Below are positions 7,361 through 16,137 of a DNA stretch of 64,000 nucleotides, piece after piece. The notes beneath the pieces were generated by a model. That model was not told where the DNA came from, made no database searches, and was given only the letters and a program-made list of their open reading frames with translations. Each line of letters opens with the position of its first letter. Position 1 is the stretch's first letter. Both the position numbers and the translations under genes were made by a program. Source of the stretch: Microbacterium psychrotolerans (lineage in GTDB: Bacteria; Actinomycetota; Actinomycetes; Actinomycetales; Microbacteriaceae); the NCBI RefSeq assembly GCF_031085295.1, contig NZ_JAVFWO010000003.1:656005-720004 (forward strand), given 5' to 3'.

Positions 7361-8476
7361 ATGCCAGGACCCATCGACGACTTCTACGCCGTGATTCCCG
7401 CAGGCGGCATCGGCAGCCGGCTGTGGCCGCTGTCGCGTGCCGACGCGCCGAAGTTCCTCCACGACCTCACCGGCTCGGGGCAGACCCTGCTGCGCGACAC
7501 CTGGGACCGGCTCGAGCCGCTCGCCGGCCCCGATCGCATCTCCGTCGTGACGGGCCGCGCGCACCGCGCGGCGGTGGAGCGGGAACTCCCCGGCATCGCC
7601 GACAAGAACGTCTTCCTGGAATCCGAGCCTCGTGACTCGACGGCGGCGATCGGCCTCGCAGCAGCGATCCTCTCGCGCCGGGAGCCCGACGTCATCATCG
7701 GCTCGTTCGCCGCGGATCACGTCATCCGCGTGCCGCAGCTGTTCGAGTGGGCGGTGAACCAGGCGGTCGCCACTGCGCGCGAAGGGTACATCTGCACCAT
7801 CGGCATCCAGCCGTCCGAGCCGTCGGTGGGCTTCGGTTACATCAAGAAGAGCGACGCGCTGTCGATCGACGGCGCGCCCGAGGCCGCGCTGGTGGAGAGC
7901 TTCGTCGAGAAGCCCGACCTCGATACGGCGAAGGAGTACTTCGCCGACCGCAACTACCTCTGGAACGCGGGCATGTTCATCTCGCGCGCCGACGTGCTCC
8001 TCGGCGAGATCGCCGAGAACGAGCCGCAGCTGTATGCGGGACTCATGGATCTGGCCGAGGCATGGGACGACCGCGATGAGCGCGGGCCCGTCGTCGACCG
8101 GGTGTGGCCGACGCTCAAGAAGATCGCGATCGACTACACGGTCGCCGAGCCTGCGGCCGCGAAGGGTCGCCTCGCGGTCATCCCCGGCCACTTCGACTGG
8201 GACGACGTCGGAGACTTCGCGAGCCTGGCCAAGCTCAACTCGCACGGCCGCAAGAACGACCTCGCCATCCTCGGCGAGAACGCCCGCATCCTCTCCGACG
8301 CCGCCAGCGGCATCGTGGTCAGCCAGACGCGACGCGTCATCAGCCTGATCGGCGTGCGCGACATCGTCGTGGTCGACACCGAGGACGCGCTCTTGGTGAC
8401 GACGAGCGAGCACGCGCAGCGCGTGAAGGGCGTGGTCGACGCGCTCAAGCTGAGCGGGCGCGGCGAAGTCCTCTGA
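7361..8476 (+). CDS. manC: Mannose-1-phosphate guanylyltransferase
   Basis: Makes GDP-mannose from mannose 1-phosphate and GTP, the donor for mannosylated lipids, glycoproteins and wall glycans; cytoplasmic. 371 residues, the length of the single-domain enzymes without a C-terminal isomerase domain. The nucleotide-binding signature IPAGGIGSRLWPLSR is near the N-terminus, followed by SEPRDSTAAI, FVEKPD, WNAGMF and PGHFDWDDVGDF. The gene stands alone between two hairpins and appears to have a leaderless promoter. In M. tuberculosis the equivalent gene (Rv3264c) lies near rmlD and the LCP gene, so its position here next to sdh is a rearrangement relative to that order. Confidence 0.92.
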   Translation: MPGPIDDFYAVIPAGGIGSRLWPLSRADAPKFLHDLTGSGQTLLRDTWDRLEPLAGPDRISVVTGRAHRAAVERELPGIADKNVFLESEPRDSTAAIGLAAAILSRREPDVIIGSFAADHVIRVPQLFEWAVNQAVATAREGYICTIGIQPSEPSVGFGYIKKSDALSIDGAPEAALVESFVEKPDLDTAKEYFADRNYLWNAGMFISRADVLLGEIAENEPQLYAGLMDLAEAWDDRDERGPVVDRVWPTLKKIAIDYTVAEPAAAKGRLAVIPGHFDWDDVGDFASLAKLNSHGRKNDLAILGENARILSDAASGIVVSQTRRVISLIGVRDIVVVDTEDALLVTTSEHAQRVKGVVDALKLSGRGEVL

Positions 8477-8491
8477 CGCGCCGCGCAGCCG

Positions 8492-8548
8492 GCCACGCGA
8501 CCCGTCGCGCCGGGCGTGGCAAGGGACCCGCCGGCTCGCCGCCGGCGG
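8492..8548 (+). terminator. Two tandem hairpins after manC
   Basis: First stem GCCACGC (8492-8498) with GCGTGGC (8514-8520); second stem CCGCCGG (8528-8534) with CCGGCGG (8542-8548). Neither has a U-tract. They lie between manC and the nucleoside-uptake leader and probably end manC transcription. Confidence 0.4.
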
Positions 8549-8618
8549 CGGCATCCGCTCTCCTCATGGCGCCGCGTATTGCGTCTTTGTAACCTTTCGC
8601 GAACAGGGGCCCATGGAG

Positions 8619-8624
8619 TATGCA
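8619..8624 (+). promoter_or_regulatory. Candidate -10 box (TATGCA) for the nucleoside uptake operon
   Basis: TATGCA lies 17 bases after TTCGCG in the AT-richer part of the 219-base gap. It would give a leader of about 65 bases containing a small hairpin (TCCCCG with CGGGGGA near 8658-8679). Both elements are weak matches. Confidence 0.3.
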
Positions 8625-8685
8625 ACCGCGCCGTCACAGTGGGTAACTTTGTGCAGTCCCCGTGAAGGACGCGGGGGAATGTAGT

Positions 8686-8690
8686 GGAGG
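8686..8690 (+). promoter_or_regulatory. Ribosome-binding site fixing a TTG start
   Basis: GGAGG 5 bases before the TTG at 8696. The alternative in-frame GTG at 8684 overlaps this site, so it is unlikely to be the start. Confidence 0.7.
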
Positions 8691-8695
8691 CTGAG

Positions 8696-9844
8696 TTGAC
8701 CATCTCACGCACCAAGAAGCTTGTCGGCGTCACAGCCGCCGCGGGCATTCTGCTGGCCCTCGCGGGCTGCGGCTCCGCGCCCGAGACGAGCCCGACCGAG
8801 GGTGGGGACGCCGGGCCCGCCGTCGAGGGCTTCACCCCGTGCATCGTCTCCGACGACGGTGGCTTCAACGACAAGTCGTTCAACCAGTCGGCACTCGAAG
8901 GCATGCAGAAGGCTGCCGACGAGCTGGGCGTCGAACTCATCGACGTCGAGTCGTCGTCGCAGAACGACTACGCGCCGAACCTCGAGAACCTGGTCTCGGA
9001 AGGCTGCACGTTCATCGTCTCGGTCGGCTTCAAGCTCTCCGCCGACACCGTGGCCTCGGCGCTGGCGAACCCCGACCTCGAGTACGCGATCATCGACGAC
9101 TGGGCCGACAACACCGGCGCCACCGGCGACGACGGCAAGGACACCGGCGACGGCGAGACCGACGCGCCGAACATCAAGCCCCTCATGTTCGACACGGTGC
9201 AGGCCGCGTACCTCGGCGGCTACGCCGCGGCCGCATGGTCGGCGCAGTCCGGCGTGAACAACGTCGGCACCGTCGGCGGCATCCCGATCCCGCCCGTGAC
9301 GATCTTCATGGACGGCTTCGTCGACGGCGTCGAGAAGTACAACGAGGACAAGGGCGCCTCCGTCGCCACGTACGGCTGGGATGTCGCTGCCCAGACCGGC
9401 CAGTTCACGTTCAACTTCGAGGCGAACGACGACTCGAAGCAGGCCATGCAGACCGCGCTCGACCAGGGCGTCGACGTGCTCCTGCCCGTCGGCGGCCCGA
9501 TCTACCAGAGCGCCGCACAGGCCATCCGCGACACCGACAACGGCGCCGTGATGCTGGGCGTCGACTCCGACCTGGCCGTCGCCGACCCGTCGGTCGCCGA
9601 CCTGGTGCTGGTCTCGATCATGAAGCGCATCGACAGCGCGGTCTACGAGGCGACCATGCAGGCCGCCGCGGACGAGTTCGACGTCGCTCCGTACGTCGGC
9701 ACGCTCGACAACGACGGCGTCGGCCTCTCCGGCTTCGGCTCGTTCGAGTCGCAGCTGCCGGACGGCCTCCTCGACGAGCTCGACGCTCTGAAGGAGCAGA
9801 TCATCTCGGGCGACCTCGAGGTGACCTCGCCCAGCTCGCCGTAA
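8696..9844 (+). CDS. BMP-family nucleoside-binding lipoprotein
   Basis: Captures nucleosides at the outer face of the membrane for the ABC transporter encoded next to it. 382 residues from a TTG start. A lipoprotein signal ends in LALAGC, lipidated Cys about residue 25. The mature part carries the BMP/Med signature GGFNDKSFNQSALEGM and FKLSADTVASAL. A Gly/Asp-rich loop (TGDDGKDTGDGETDAP) near residue 150 is probably surface exposed. First gene of the uptake/salvage cluster; a strong hairpin follows it, which may keep the binding protein more abundant than the membrane components. Nucleoside specificity is inferred from the family and the downstream cdd and deoA genes. Confidence 0.93.
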   Translation: MTISRTKKLVGVTAAAGILLALAGCGSAPETSPTEGGDAGPAVEGFTPCIVSDDGGFNDKSFNQSALEGMQKAADELGVELIDVESSSQNDYAPNLENLVSEGCTFIVSVGFKLSADTVASALANPDLEYAIIDDWADNTGATGDDGKDTGDGETDAPNIKPLMFDTVQAAYLGGYAAAAWSAQSGVNNVGTVGGIPIPPVTIFMDGFVDGVEKYNEDKGASVATYGWDVAAQTGQFTFNFEANDDSKQAMQTALDQGVDVLLPVGGPIYQSAAQAIRDTDNGAVMLGVDSDLAVADPSVADLVLVSIMKRIDSAVYEATMQAAADEFDVAPYVGTLDNDGVGLSGFGSFESQLPDGLLDELDALKEQIISGDLEVTSPSSP

Positions 9845-9860
9845 TCCGAGCGCAGACATG

Positions 9861-9897
9861 CCGCGGCCGGGTGGATGCCATATCCGCCCGGCCGCGG
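9861..9897 (+). terminator. Intercistronic hairpin after the BMP lipoprotein gene
   Basis: CCGCGGCCGGG and GGAT pair with ATCC and CCCGGCCGCGG around a 5-base loop, with one T-G wobble, giving a stem of about 16 pairs, followed by TCCTTCCT. It starts 17 bases after the stop. It probably acts as a partial terminator or a 3' stabiliser, since the transporter genes follow. Confidence 0.65.
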
Positions 9898-9924
9898 TCC
9901 TTCCTCGCCCGCTGCCTCAATCGC

Positions 9925-9930
9925 TAAGGT
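9925..9930 (+). promoter_or_regulatory. Leaderless -10 box (TAAGGT) for the ABC ATPase gene
   Basis: TAAGGT ends 7 bases before the ATG at 9938. With the hairpin just upstream, this suggests that the transporter and salvage genes also have their own promoter. Confidence 0.5.
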
Positions 9931-9937
9931 GCACAGT

Positions 9938-11455
9938 ATGAAGCTCGAGCTCCGTGGAATCACGAAGCGGTTCGGGTCTCTCGTCGCGAACGACCACATC
10001 GATCTCGTGGTCCGACCCGGTGAGATCCACGCTCTCCTGGGGGAGAACGGCGCCGGCAAGTCCACCCTGATGAACGTGCTGTACGGCCTCTACCAGGCCG
10101 ACGAGGGCGACATCCTGCTGGACGATCGGGTCCAGCACTTCCGCGGCCCGGGCGACGCCATGGCCGCGGGCATCGGCATGGTGCACCAGCACTTCATGCT
10201 CATCCCCGTCTTCACCGTCGCCGAGAACGTCATGCTGGGCCACGAGAGCACGAAGGCGCTCGGCGCGCTCGACCTCGCCGCCGCCCGCCAGCACGTGCGC
10301 GACGTCGCCGCCCGCTTCGGGTTCGAGGTCGATCCCGACGCCCTCGTCGGCGAGCTCCCGGTCGGCGTGCAGCAGCGCGTCGAGATCATCAAGGCGCTCG
10401 CGCGCGATGCCAAGGTGCTCGTCTTCGACGAGCCCACCGCGGTGCTCACCCCGCAGGAGACCGACGAGCTCATGGTGATCATGAGACAGCTCCGCGATGA
10501 GGGCACCTCGATCGTCTTCATCACCCACAAGCTCCGCGAGGTGCGCGCCGTCGCCGACCGCATCACCGTCATCCGGCTCGGCAAGGTCGTCGGCGAGGCG
10601 TCGCCCACCGCCTCCAACACCGAGCTCGCCTCGCTCATGGTCGGCCGCGCCGTCGAGCTCACCGTCCACAAGAACCCGCCGAAGATCGGCGAGGGCGGCC
10701 TCGCGGTCGACGGCCTCCGCGTCATCACCGCCGAAGGCGCCGTCGTCGTCGACGACGTCAGCTTCACGGTCCGCCCCGGCGAGGTGCTCGCCGTCGCCGG
10801 CGTCCAGGGCAACGGACAGACCGAACTCGTCGAGGCCATCGTCGGACTCGGCGACCGTGTCAGCGGCTCGGTCTCGCTCGACGGCGTCGAGCTCGTCGGC
10901 AAGAGCATTCGCGCGATCCTCGACGAAGGCGTCGGGTTCGTGCCGGAGGACCGCACCGAGGACGGCCTCGTCGGAACGTTCACCGTCGCCGAGAACCTCA
11001 TCCTCGACCGCTCCGGCGACTCCGACTTCGTACGCGCCGGCACCATCCGCCGCGGAGAGCTCGAGGACTTCGCGAAGGCCCGCATCACCGAGTACGACAT
11101 CCGCACCCAGGGTGCTGACGTGCCCGCCGGCACCCTGTCGGGCGGCAACCAGCAGAAGGTGGTCATCGCCCGCGAGATGAGCCGCGAGCTCAAGCTCCTC
11201 GTCGCGTCGCAGCCGACGCGCGGTGTCGACGTCGGATCGATCGAGTTCATCCACCACCGCATCGTCGAGACACGGGATGCCGGGGTGCCGGTGCTCGTGG
11301 TGTCCACCGAGCTGGACGAGGTCGTCGCCCTCGCCGACCGGATCGCGGTCATGTACCGCGGCGGGATCGTCGGCATCGTGCCCAGCGACACGCCTCGAGA
11401 CGTCCTGGGCCTCATGATGGCGGGCGAGTCGCCCGAGAGCGGAGCGGCTGCGTGA
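9938..11455 (+). CDS. Nucleoside ABC transporter, tandem ATP-binding protein
   Basis: Cytoplasmic ATPase powering nucleoside import (NupA/YufO/RbsA type). 505 residues with two ABC domains. The first has Walker A GENGAGKST, signature PVGVQQRVEI and Walker B LVFDEPTAVLTP. The second has GVQGNGQTEL in place of Walker A and a good signature LSGGNQQKVV, which is normal for this family: one site is degenerate. The ATG at 9938 is preferred to one 21 codons upstream because that region contains the hairpin and the -10 box. The stop overlaps the next gene's GTG by 4 bases. Confidence 0.95.
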   Translation: MKLELRGITKRFGSLVANDHIDLVVRPGEIHALLGENGAGKSTLMNVLYGLYQADEGDILLDDRVQHFRGPGDAMAAGIGMVHQHFMLIPVFTVAENVMLGHESTKALGALDLAAARQHVRDVAARFGFEVDPDALVGELPVGVQQRVEIIKALARDAKVLVFDEPTAVLTPQETDELMVIMRQLRDEGTSIVFITHKLREVRAVADRITVIRLGKVVGEASPTASNTELASLMVGRAVELTVHKNPPKIGEGGLAVDGLRVITAEGAVVVDDVSFTVRPGEVLAVAGVQGNGQTELVEAIVGLGDRVSGSVSLDGVELVGKSIRAILDEGVGFVPEDRTEDGLVGTFTVAENLILDRSGDSDFVRAGTIRRGELEDFAKARITEYDIRTQGADVPAGTLSGGNQQKVVIAREMSRELKLLVASQPTRGVDVGSIEFIHHRIVETRDAGVPVLVVSTELDEVVALADRIAVMYRGGIVGIVPSDTPRDVLGLMMAGESPESGAAA

Positions 11456-12873
11456 ACGACCAGTCCCCGGCACCGGCCTCCGGAGCCTCCGAGCCGACCC
11501 GAGGCCTGCCGCCCGAGCAGCTGCCTCCCGTCTCGGGGCCGCTCACCGGATCACCGGGCCTGCCCGCACCGACGCCCGAGGCGCCCGGCGCGGTCGACGG
11601 TGAGGTGCCGCCGCCGCCGCGCCAGAACGTGTTCATCAAGGAGCTGCTGCGCGGCAGCGCCGTCACGACGATCCTCGCGATCGTCGCGGCGATGATCGTC
11701 GGCGGCATCCTGATGGCGTTCACCAACGAGGATGTGCGCACGGCATCCGTGTATTTCTTCGCCCGTCCGGGCGACACGTTCGTCGCCATCTGGAACTCCG
11801 TCTACGGCGGCTACGAGGCGCTCTTCCGCGGGTCGATCTTCAACGCCCGCGCCAATGACTTCGCCACGCAGATCCGGCCGCTGACCAACACGCTCGGATT
11901 CGCCGCCCCGCTGATCGCCGCCGGCCTCGGTGTCGCACTGGCGTTCCGCGTCGGCCTGTTCAACATCGGCGGCCGCGGGCAGATGCTGATCGCCGCCGCG
12001 ACGGCGGCGCTGGTCACCTTCCAGCTCGATCTGCCGATGTTCATCCAGCTGCCGCTCACGCTCGCCGCCGGTATCGCGGGCGGTGCGATCTGGGGTGGCA
12101 TCGTGGGTCTCCTCAAGGCGCGCACCGGCGCACACGAGGTGATCCTCACGATCATGCTCAACTACGTCGCGCTGTACTTCGTGATGTGGCTCGTGCGCAC
12201 CCCCGGTCTGCTGCAGCAGTCCAACAGCAACCAGCCGATCTCGGGCCCGACGCCGCCGAGCGCGCAGTTCCCCGACCTGCTCGGGCCCCGCTTCCCGTTG
12301 CTCGACTGGGGCTTCGTGATCGTGATCGCGGCGACCGTCTTCGTCTGGTGGCTCATCGAGCGCTCGAGCCTCGGCTTCCGGCTCCGCGCGGTCGGCGAGA
12401 ACCCGCACGCGGCTCGCGCGGCCGGCATCTCCGTGTCGCGCATGTACATCTACGCGATGCTGTTCGCCGGTGGTCTTTCGGGCCTCGCCGCGATGAACCA
12501 GATCCAGGGCTCGGTCGTCACCGGTTTCGATTCGCACATCGATGCCGGCATCGGCTTCGACGCCATCACGGTGGCCCTCCTCGGCCGCAGCCGCGCGTGG
12601 GGTACCTTCGCTGCCGGCATCCTGTTCGGCGCCCTCAAGGCGGGCAGCTTCACGATGCAGGCGTCGCAGGGCATCCCGGTCGACATCGTGCTCGTCGTGC
12701 AGTCGCTCATCGTGCTCTTCATCGCGGCGCCGCCGCTCGTGCGCACGATCTTCTTCCTTCCCAAGACGGATGCCGAGAAGGCGGCCAAGGCCCGCGCCAA
12801 GGCGGCCAAGCGGCCCAGCCCTCCCGCTGATCCGCCCCAGCCCGCGAACGAGAAGGCGGTGTCGGCATCATGA
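11452..12873 (+). CDS. Nucleoside ABC transporter permease 1
   Basis: Inner-membrane permease of the BPD_transp_2 family (YufP type), half of the channel with the next gene. 473 residues. About 55 N-terminal residues are Pro/Ser/Glu-rich and cytoplasmic, longer than usual, before the first hydrophobic segment (TTILAIVAAMIVGGILMAF, about residues 76-94). RVGLFNIGGRGQMLI is the conserved family loop, followed by roughly nine membrane segments. GTG start overlapping the previous stop (GTGA). The C-terminus is a Lys/Ala/Pro-rich cytoplasmic tail. Confidence 0.92.
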   Translation: MNDQSPAPASGASEPTRGLPPEQLPPVSGPLTGSPGLPAPTPEAPGAVDGEVPPPPRQNVFIKELLRGSAVTTILAIVAAMIVGGILMAFTNEDVRTASVYFFARPGDTFVAIWNSVYGGYEALFRGSIFNARANDFATQIRPLTNTLGFAAPLIAAGLGVALAFRVGLFNIGGRGQMLIAAATAALVTFQLDLPMFIQLPLTLAAGIAGGAIWGGIVGLLKARTGAHEVILTIMLNYVALYFVMWLVRTPGLLQQSNSNQPISGPTPPSAQFPDLLGPRFPLLDWGFVIVIAATVFVWWLIERSSLGFRLRAVGENPHAARAAGISVSRMYIYAMLFAGGLSGLAAMNQIQGSVVTGFDSHIDAGIGFDAITVALLGRSRAWGTFAAGILFGALKAGSFTMQASQGIPVDIVLVVQSLIVLFIAAPPLVRTIFFLPKTDAEKAAKARAKAAKRPSPPADPPQPANEKAVSAS

Positions 12874-14150
12874 GCGCGACCCTCGTGACCGCACCGGCCG
12901 CATCCACCGCGGCGCCGGTGAAGATCCGCCACTTCAAGCTGGCGATCTCGCTGTCCATCGTGACGGTGCTGCTCGCACTCCTGTTCCTGCTCGCGCCGCG
13001 CACCGGTGAGAGCCGGTTCCGCCTCGGCGACGCGCGATCCGTGCTCGACCTGCCGACCGTCTCGGTGCCGACCGCGGCCACCAGCTGGGCCGTCTGGGTC
13101 ATCCTGCTGCTCCTGACGCTGTACGCGCTGTGGGCCGCCTACACCTACCGCCGTCCGGGCGCGTGGCTTCCCATCGTCTACGGACTGCTCGGCATCTTCG
13201 CGTTTCTCGTGTGGGCCGCCGCCGACGGGCTCGTCCCCGTGACCGGTCTGCTCTTCGGTGCTGTATCGCTGTCGATCCCGCTCATCTTCGGCGCGCTCGG
13301 TGGCGTGATCGGCGAGCGCTCGGGCGTCGTCAACGTCGCGATCGAGGGTCAGTTCCTGTTCGGCGCGTTCGTCGCCGCGCTGCTGTCGAGCATCACGCAC
13401 AACCCGTTCGTCGGTCTCATCGGCGCGATGATCGGCGGTGTGCTGGTCGCCTTCGTGCTGGCGGCGTTCTCGATCAAGTACCTCGTCGACCAGGTGATCG
13501 TCGGTGTCGTGCTCAACGTGCTCGTCGCGGGCCTCACCGGGTTCCTCTACGGCGCGCTGCTGGTGCCGAACGAGCAGGCGCTCAACAGCGCCGTCGTCTT
13601 CGAGCGCTGGAAGATCCCGCTGCTCGGCGACATCCCGATCATCGGCCCGGTGCTGTTCAACCAGACCTTCATCGGCTACCTGATGTACGTCACGGTCGCG
13701 CTGGTCGCGTGGGGGCTGTATCGCACGCGCTGGGGACTGCGCCTGCGCGCGGTCGGCGAGCACCCGCAGGCCGCCGACACCGTCGGCATCCGGGTCAACA
13801 CCACCCGCTTCTGGAACGTCTCGCTCGCCGGCGCGATCGCGGGCATCGGCGGCGCGTACTTCACGCTGGTGTCGGTCCCGCAGTTCACGAAGGACATGAC
13901 CGCCGGTCTCGGCTTCATCGCCCTCGCGGCCGTCATCTTCGGCCGGTGGGACCCGATCCGCGCCACGTTCGCCGCCCTGCTGTTCGGCTTCGCGACGAAC
14001 CTGCGCAACCTGCTGTCCGTGCTCGAGACGCCCATTCCCGTCGAGTTCATGGCGATGCTCCCATACATCGTCACGATCCTCGCCGTCGCCGGCTTCGCCG
14101 GGCAGATCCGCGGCCCCGCCGCCGCGGGCAAGCCATACATAAAGGGGTGA
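12870..14150 (+). CDS. Nucleoside ABC transporter permease 2
   Basis: Second permease of the nucleoside importer (YufQ type, BPD_transp_2 family). 426 residues, about ten hydrophobic segments. FGALGGVIGERSGVVNVAIEG, split here as FGALGGVIGERSG and VVNVAIEG, is the conserved loop that contacts the ATPase; FTKDMTAGLGFIALAAVIFG (20 residues) is the second conserved region. ATG overlaps the previous stop by 4 bases (ATGA). It ends the transporter set; the salvage enzymes follow after 168 bases with a small hairpin between. Confidence 0.92.
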   Translation: MSATLVTAPAASTAAPVKIRHFKLAISLSIVTVLLALLFLLAPRTGESRFRLGDARSVLDLPTVSVPTAATSWAVWVILLLLTLYALWAAYTYRRPGAWLPIVYGLLGIFAFLVWAAADGLVPVTGLLFGAVSLSIPLIFGALGGVIGERSGVVNVAIEGQFLFGAFVAALLSSITHNPFVGLIGAMIGGVLVAFVLAAFSIKYLVDQVIVGVVLNVLVAGLTGFLYGALLVPNEQALNSAVVFERWKIPLLGDIPIIGPVLFNQTFIGYLMYVTVALVAWGLYRTRWGLRLRAVGEHPQAADTVGIRVNTTRFWNVSLAGAIAGIGGAYFTLVSVPQFTKDMTAGLGFIALAAVIFGRWDPIRATFAALLFGFATNLRNLLSVLETPIPVEFMAMLPYIVTILAVAGFAGQIRGPAAAGKPYIKG

Positions 14151-14178
14151 CCGTGCCCGCCGCGACCGTGACGAGCGA

Positions 14179-14201
14179 CGGATGCCGAGCCGCGGCATCC
14201 G
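14179..14201 (+). terminator. Small GGATGCCG-family hairpin between permease and cdd
   Basis: CGGATGCCG (14179-14187) and CGGCATCCG (14193-14201) form a perfect 9-base stem with a 5-base loop, 29 bases after the permease stop. Because cdd-deoA probably belongs to the same operon, it may be a partial terminator or processing site. Confidence 0.5.
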
Positions 14202-14318
14202 GACCCGCCGCCGCCGACCCTCCGGATACCTGGACAGTCGGACGCATGCACCGACGGGCTCGACGGAACGGCAGCGGACCCCTGTGACGCTTTCCCTCAC
14301 CGTGAACGGAGTCCTGAA

Positions 14319-14720
14319 GTGACCGATATCGACTGGGACGAGCTGCGCGCCGCCGCCACCGCCGCCATGCAGCGCGCGTACGCACCGTACTCCCGCTACA
14401 AGGTGGGTGCGGCCGCGCTCGTGACCGACGGGCGCATCGTGACCGGCTGCAACGTCGAGAACGCGTCGTACGGCGTCGGGCTCTGCGCGGAGTGCGGCCT
14501 TGTCAGCGAGCTGCAGATGTCGGGCGGGGGAGGCCTCGTGGCCTTCGTGTGCGTCAACGGCCACGGCGACACGATCATGCCGTGCGGTCGCTGCCGCCAG
14601 CTGCTGAACGAGTTCGCCATTCCCGGCATGCTCCTGGAGACCGTGTCGGGCATCCGCACGATCGACGAGGTGCTCCCCGACGCGTTCGGCCCCAGGGATC
14701 TCGAGGAGGCGGCACGATGA
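14319..14720 (+). CDS. cdd: Cytidine deaminase
   Basis: Converts cytidine and deoxycytidine to uridine and deoxyuridine in pyrimidine salvage, as a Zn-dependent tetramer in the cytoplasm. 133 residues, the length of the small tetrameric class. Zinc site: Cys and catalytic Glu in LCAECGLV plus the PCGRC pair. The substrate motif YSRYKVGAAAL and GCNVENASYG are intact. GTG start with GGAG upstream (14308-14311). Its stop overlaps the deoA start (ATGA), so uridine and deoxyuridine can pass straight to phosphorolysis. Confidence 0.96.
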   Translation: MTDIDWDELRAAATAAMQRAYAPYSRYKVGAAALVTDGRIVTGCNVENASYGVGLCAECGLVSELQMSGGGGLVAFVCVNGHGDTIMPCGRCRQLLNEFAIPGMLLETVSGIRTIDEVLPDAFGPRDLEEAAR

Positions 14721-16045
14721 CCGGCGCACCTGTCGAACAGCCGGGTACGGGTGCTGCGGCCGTCGAGCCCTTCGACGCGGTCGACGTCATCCGCGGCAAG
14801 CGGGACGGCGGCTCCGTGCCGGAGCCGGCGCTCCGCTGGATGGTGGACGCATACACACGCGGCTACGTCGCCGACTCGCAGATGGCCGCGTTCGCGATGG
14901 CGGTGCTCCTCAACGGCATGACGCGCGACGAGATCCGCGTCATGACCGACGCGATGATCGCGTCGGGGGAGCGCATGAGCTTCGCCGGCCTCGGCAAGCC
15001 CACCGTCGACAAGCACTCCACGGGCGGCGTCGGCGACAAGATCACGCTGCCGCTCGCGCCGCTGGTCGCCTCGTTCGGCGTGGCGGTCCCGCAGCTCTCG
15101 GGCCGCGGGCTCGGTCACACCGGCGGCACGCTCGACAAGCTCGAGTCGATCCCGGGCTGGCGCGCGGCGCTGTCGAACGACGAGATGTTCGCGCAGCTGC
15201 GCGACGTCGGGGCGGTCATCTGCGCCGCCGGCTCGGGGCTCGCACCCGCCGACAAGAAGCTCTACGCCCTGCGGGACGTCACCGGCACCGTCGAGGCGAT
15301 CCCCCTCATCGCGTCGAGCATCATGTCGAAGAAGATCGCCGAGGGCACCGACTCGCTCGTGCTCGACGTGAAGTTCGGCTCGGGGGCGTTCATGCGCGAC
15401 GTCGACCGCGCTCGCGAGCTTGCGCGCACGATGGTGGCGCTCGGCACCGACTCGGGCGTCGCGACCACCGCGCTCCTCACCGACATGAACACGCCGCTCG
15501 GCCTCGCCATCGGCAACGCGAACGAGGTGCGCGAGTCCGTCGAGGTGCTCGCCGGCGGTGGTCCCGCCGACGTGGTCGAACTGACGATCGCGCTCGCCCG
15601 CGAGATGCTCGCACTAGCGGGGCAGCCGGATGCGGACGTCGAGGCGGCCCTCCGGGACGGCCGCGCCATGGACGCCTGGCGCGCCATGATCCTCGCGCAG
15701 GACGGCGATCCGGATGCCGCGCTGCCCGCTCCGAACGAGACGCACACGGTCACCGCCGCTCAGTCCGGATACGTCACGGGCATGGAGGCCCTGCCGTTCG
15801 GCATCGCCGCGTGGCGCCTGGGTGCCGGTCGTGCGCGGGCACAGGACCCGGTGCTGCATGCCGCCGGCATCGACCTCCACGTCAAGCCGGGCGATCAGGT
15901 GGCTGCCGGCCAGCCGCTGTTCACCCTGCTCGGCGAGGATGACTCGCGCTTCGAACGCGCCCTCGAAGCAGTCGACGGCGCGTTGCAGATCGGCGCCGCA
16001 GCGCCGGCTGCCGCTCCTCTCGTCCTGGAACGCATCACCGCCTAG
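14717..16045 (+). CDS. deoA: Thymidine/pyrimidine-nucleoside phosphorylase
   Basis: Phosphorolyses thymidine or deoxyuridine to free base and deoxyribose 1-phosphate. 442 residues, the normal length for this dimeric family. The phosphate/nucleoside-binding signature is VDKHSTGGVGDKITL (about residues 95-109), followed by LSGRGLGHTGGTLDKLES. The N-terminal 20 residues are an unconserved extension. The ATG is chosen because it overlaps the cdd stop by 4 bases and lies a few bases after GAGGAGG (14704-14710). The reading frame continues upstream only as a shadow of cdd. Confidence 0.95.
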   Translation: MTGAPVEQPGTGAAAVEPFDAVDVIRGKRDGGSVPEPALRWMVDAYTRGYVADSQMAAFAMAVLLNGMTRDEIRVMTDAMIASGERMSFAGLGKPTVDKHSTGGVGDKITLPLAPLVASFGVAVPQLSGRGLGHTGGTLDKLESIPGWRAALSNDEMFAQLRDVGAVICAAGSGLAPADKKLYALRDVTGTVEAIPLIASSIMSKKIAEGTDSLVLDVKFGSGAFMRDVDRARELARTMVALGTDSGVATTALLTDMNTPLGLAIGNANEVRESVEVLAGGGPADVVELTIALAREMLALAGQPDADVEAALRDGRAMDAWRAMILAQDGDPDAALPAPNETHTVTAAQSGYVTGMEALPFGIAAWRLGAGRARAQDPVLHAAGIDLHVKPGDQVAAGQPLFTLLGEDDSRFERALEAVDGALQIGAAAPAAAPLVLERITA

Positions 16046-16058
16046 GCTGGGTCAGTCC

Positions 16059-16078
16059 CGCGCCGAGGATCCGGCGCG
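16059..16078 (+). terminator. Short hairpin between deoA and add
   Basis: CGCGCCG (16059-16065) with CGGCGCG (16072-16078), 6-base loop, 13 bases after the deoA stop. Weak evidence for a terminator; add has its own good ribosome-binding site downstream. Confidence 0.4.
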
Positions 16079-16137
16079 GCGCCGGGTCGCGGCATCCGTC
16101 CATCACCCCACTCGCGATCGCAATCGAGGAGAAATCC

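Noticed and set aside
6143..8554. 803-codon reverse open frame across the xylanase and manC
   Set aside because: Runs through two complete forward genes and an intergenic hairpin; composition is that of an antisense artefact.
8641..8695. Possible purine riboswitch in the nucleoside-uptake leader
   Set aside because: Only one short hairpin is present; no three-way junction or conserved purine-aptamer core can be seen.
14151..14318. tRNA or other structured RNA gene between permease and cdd
   Set aside because: No acceptor stem, T-loop sequence or cloverleaf can be built; only the GGATGCCG hairpin is present.
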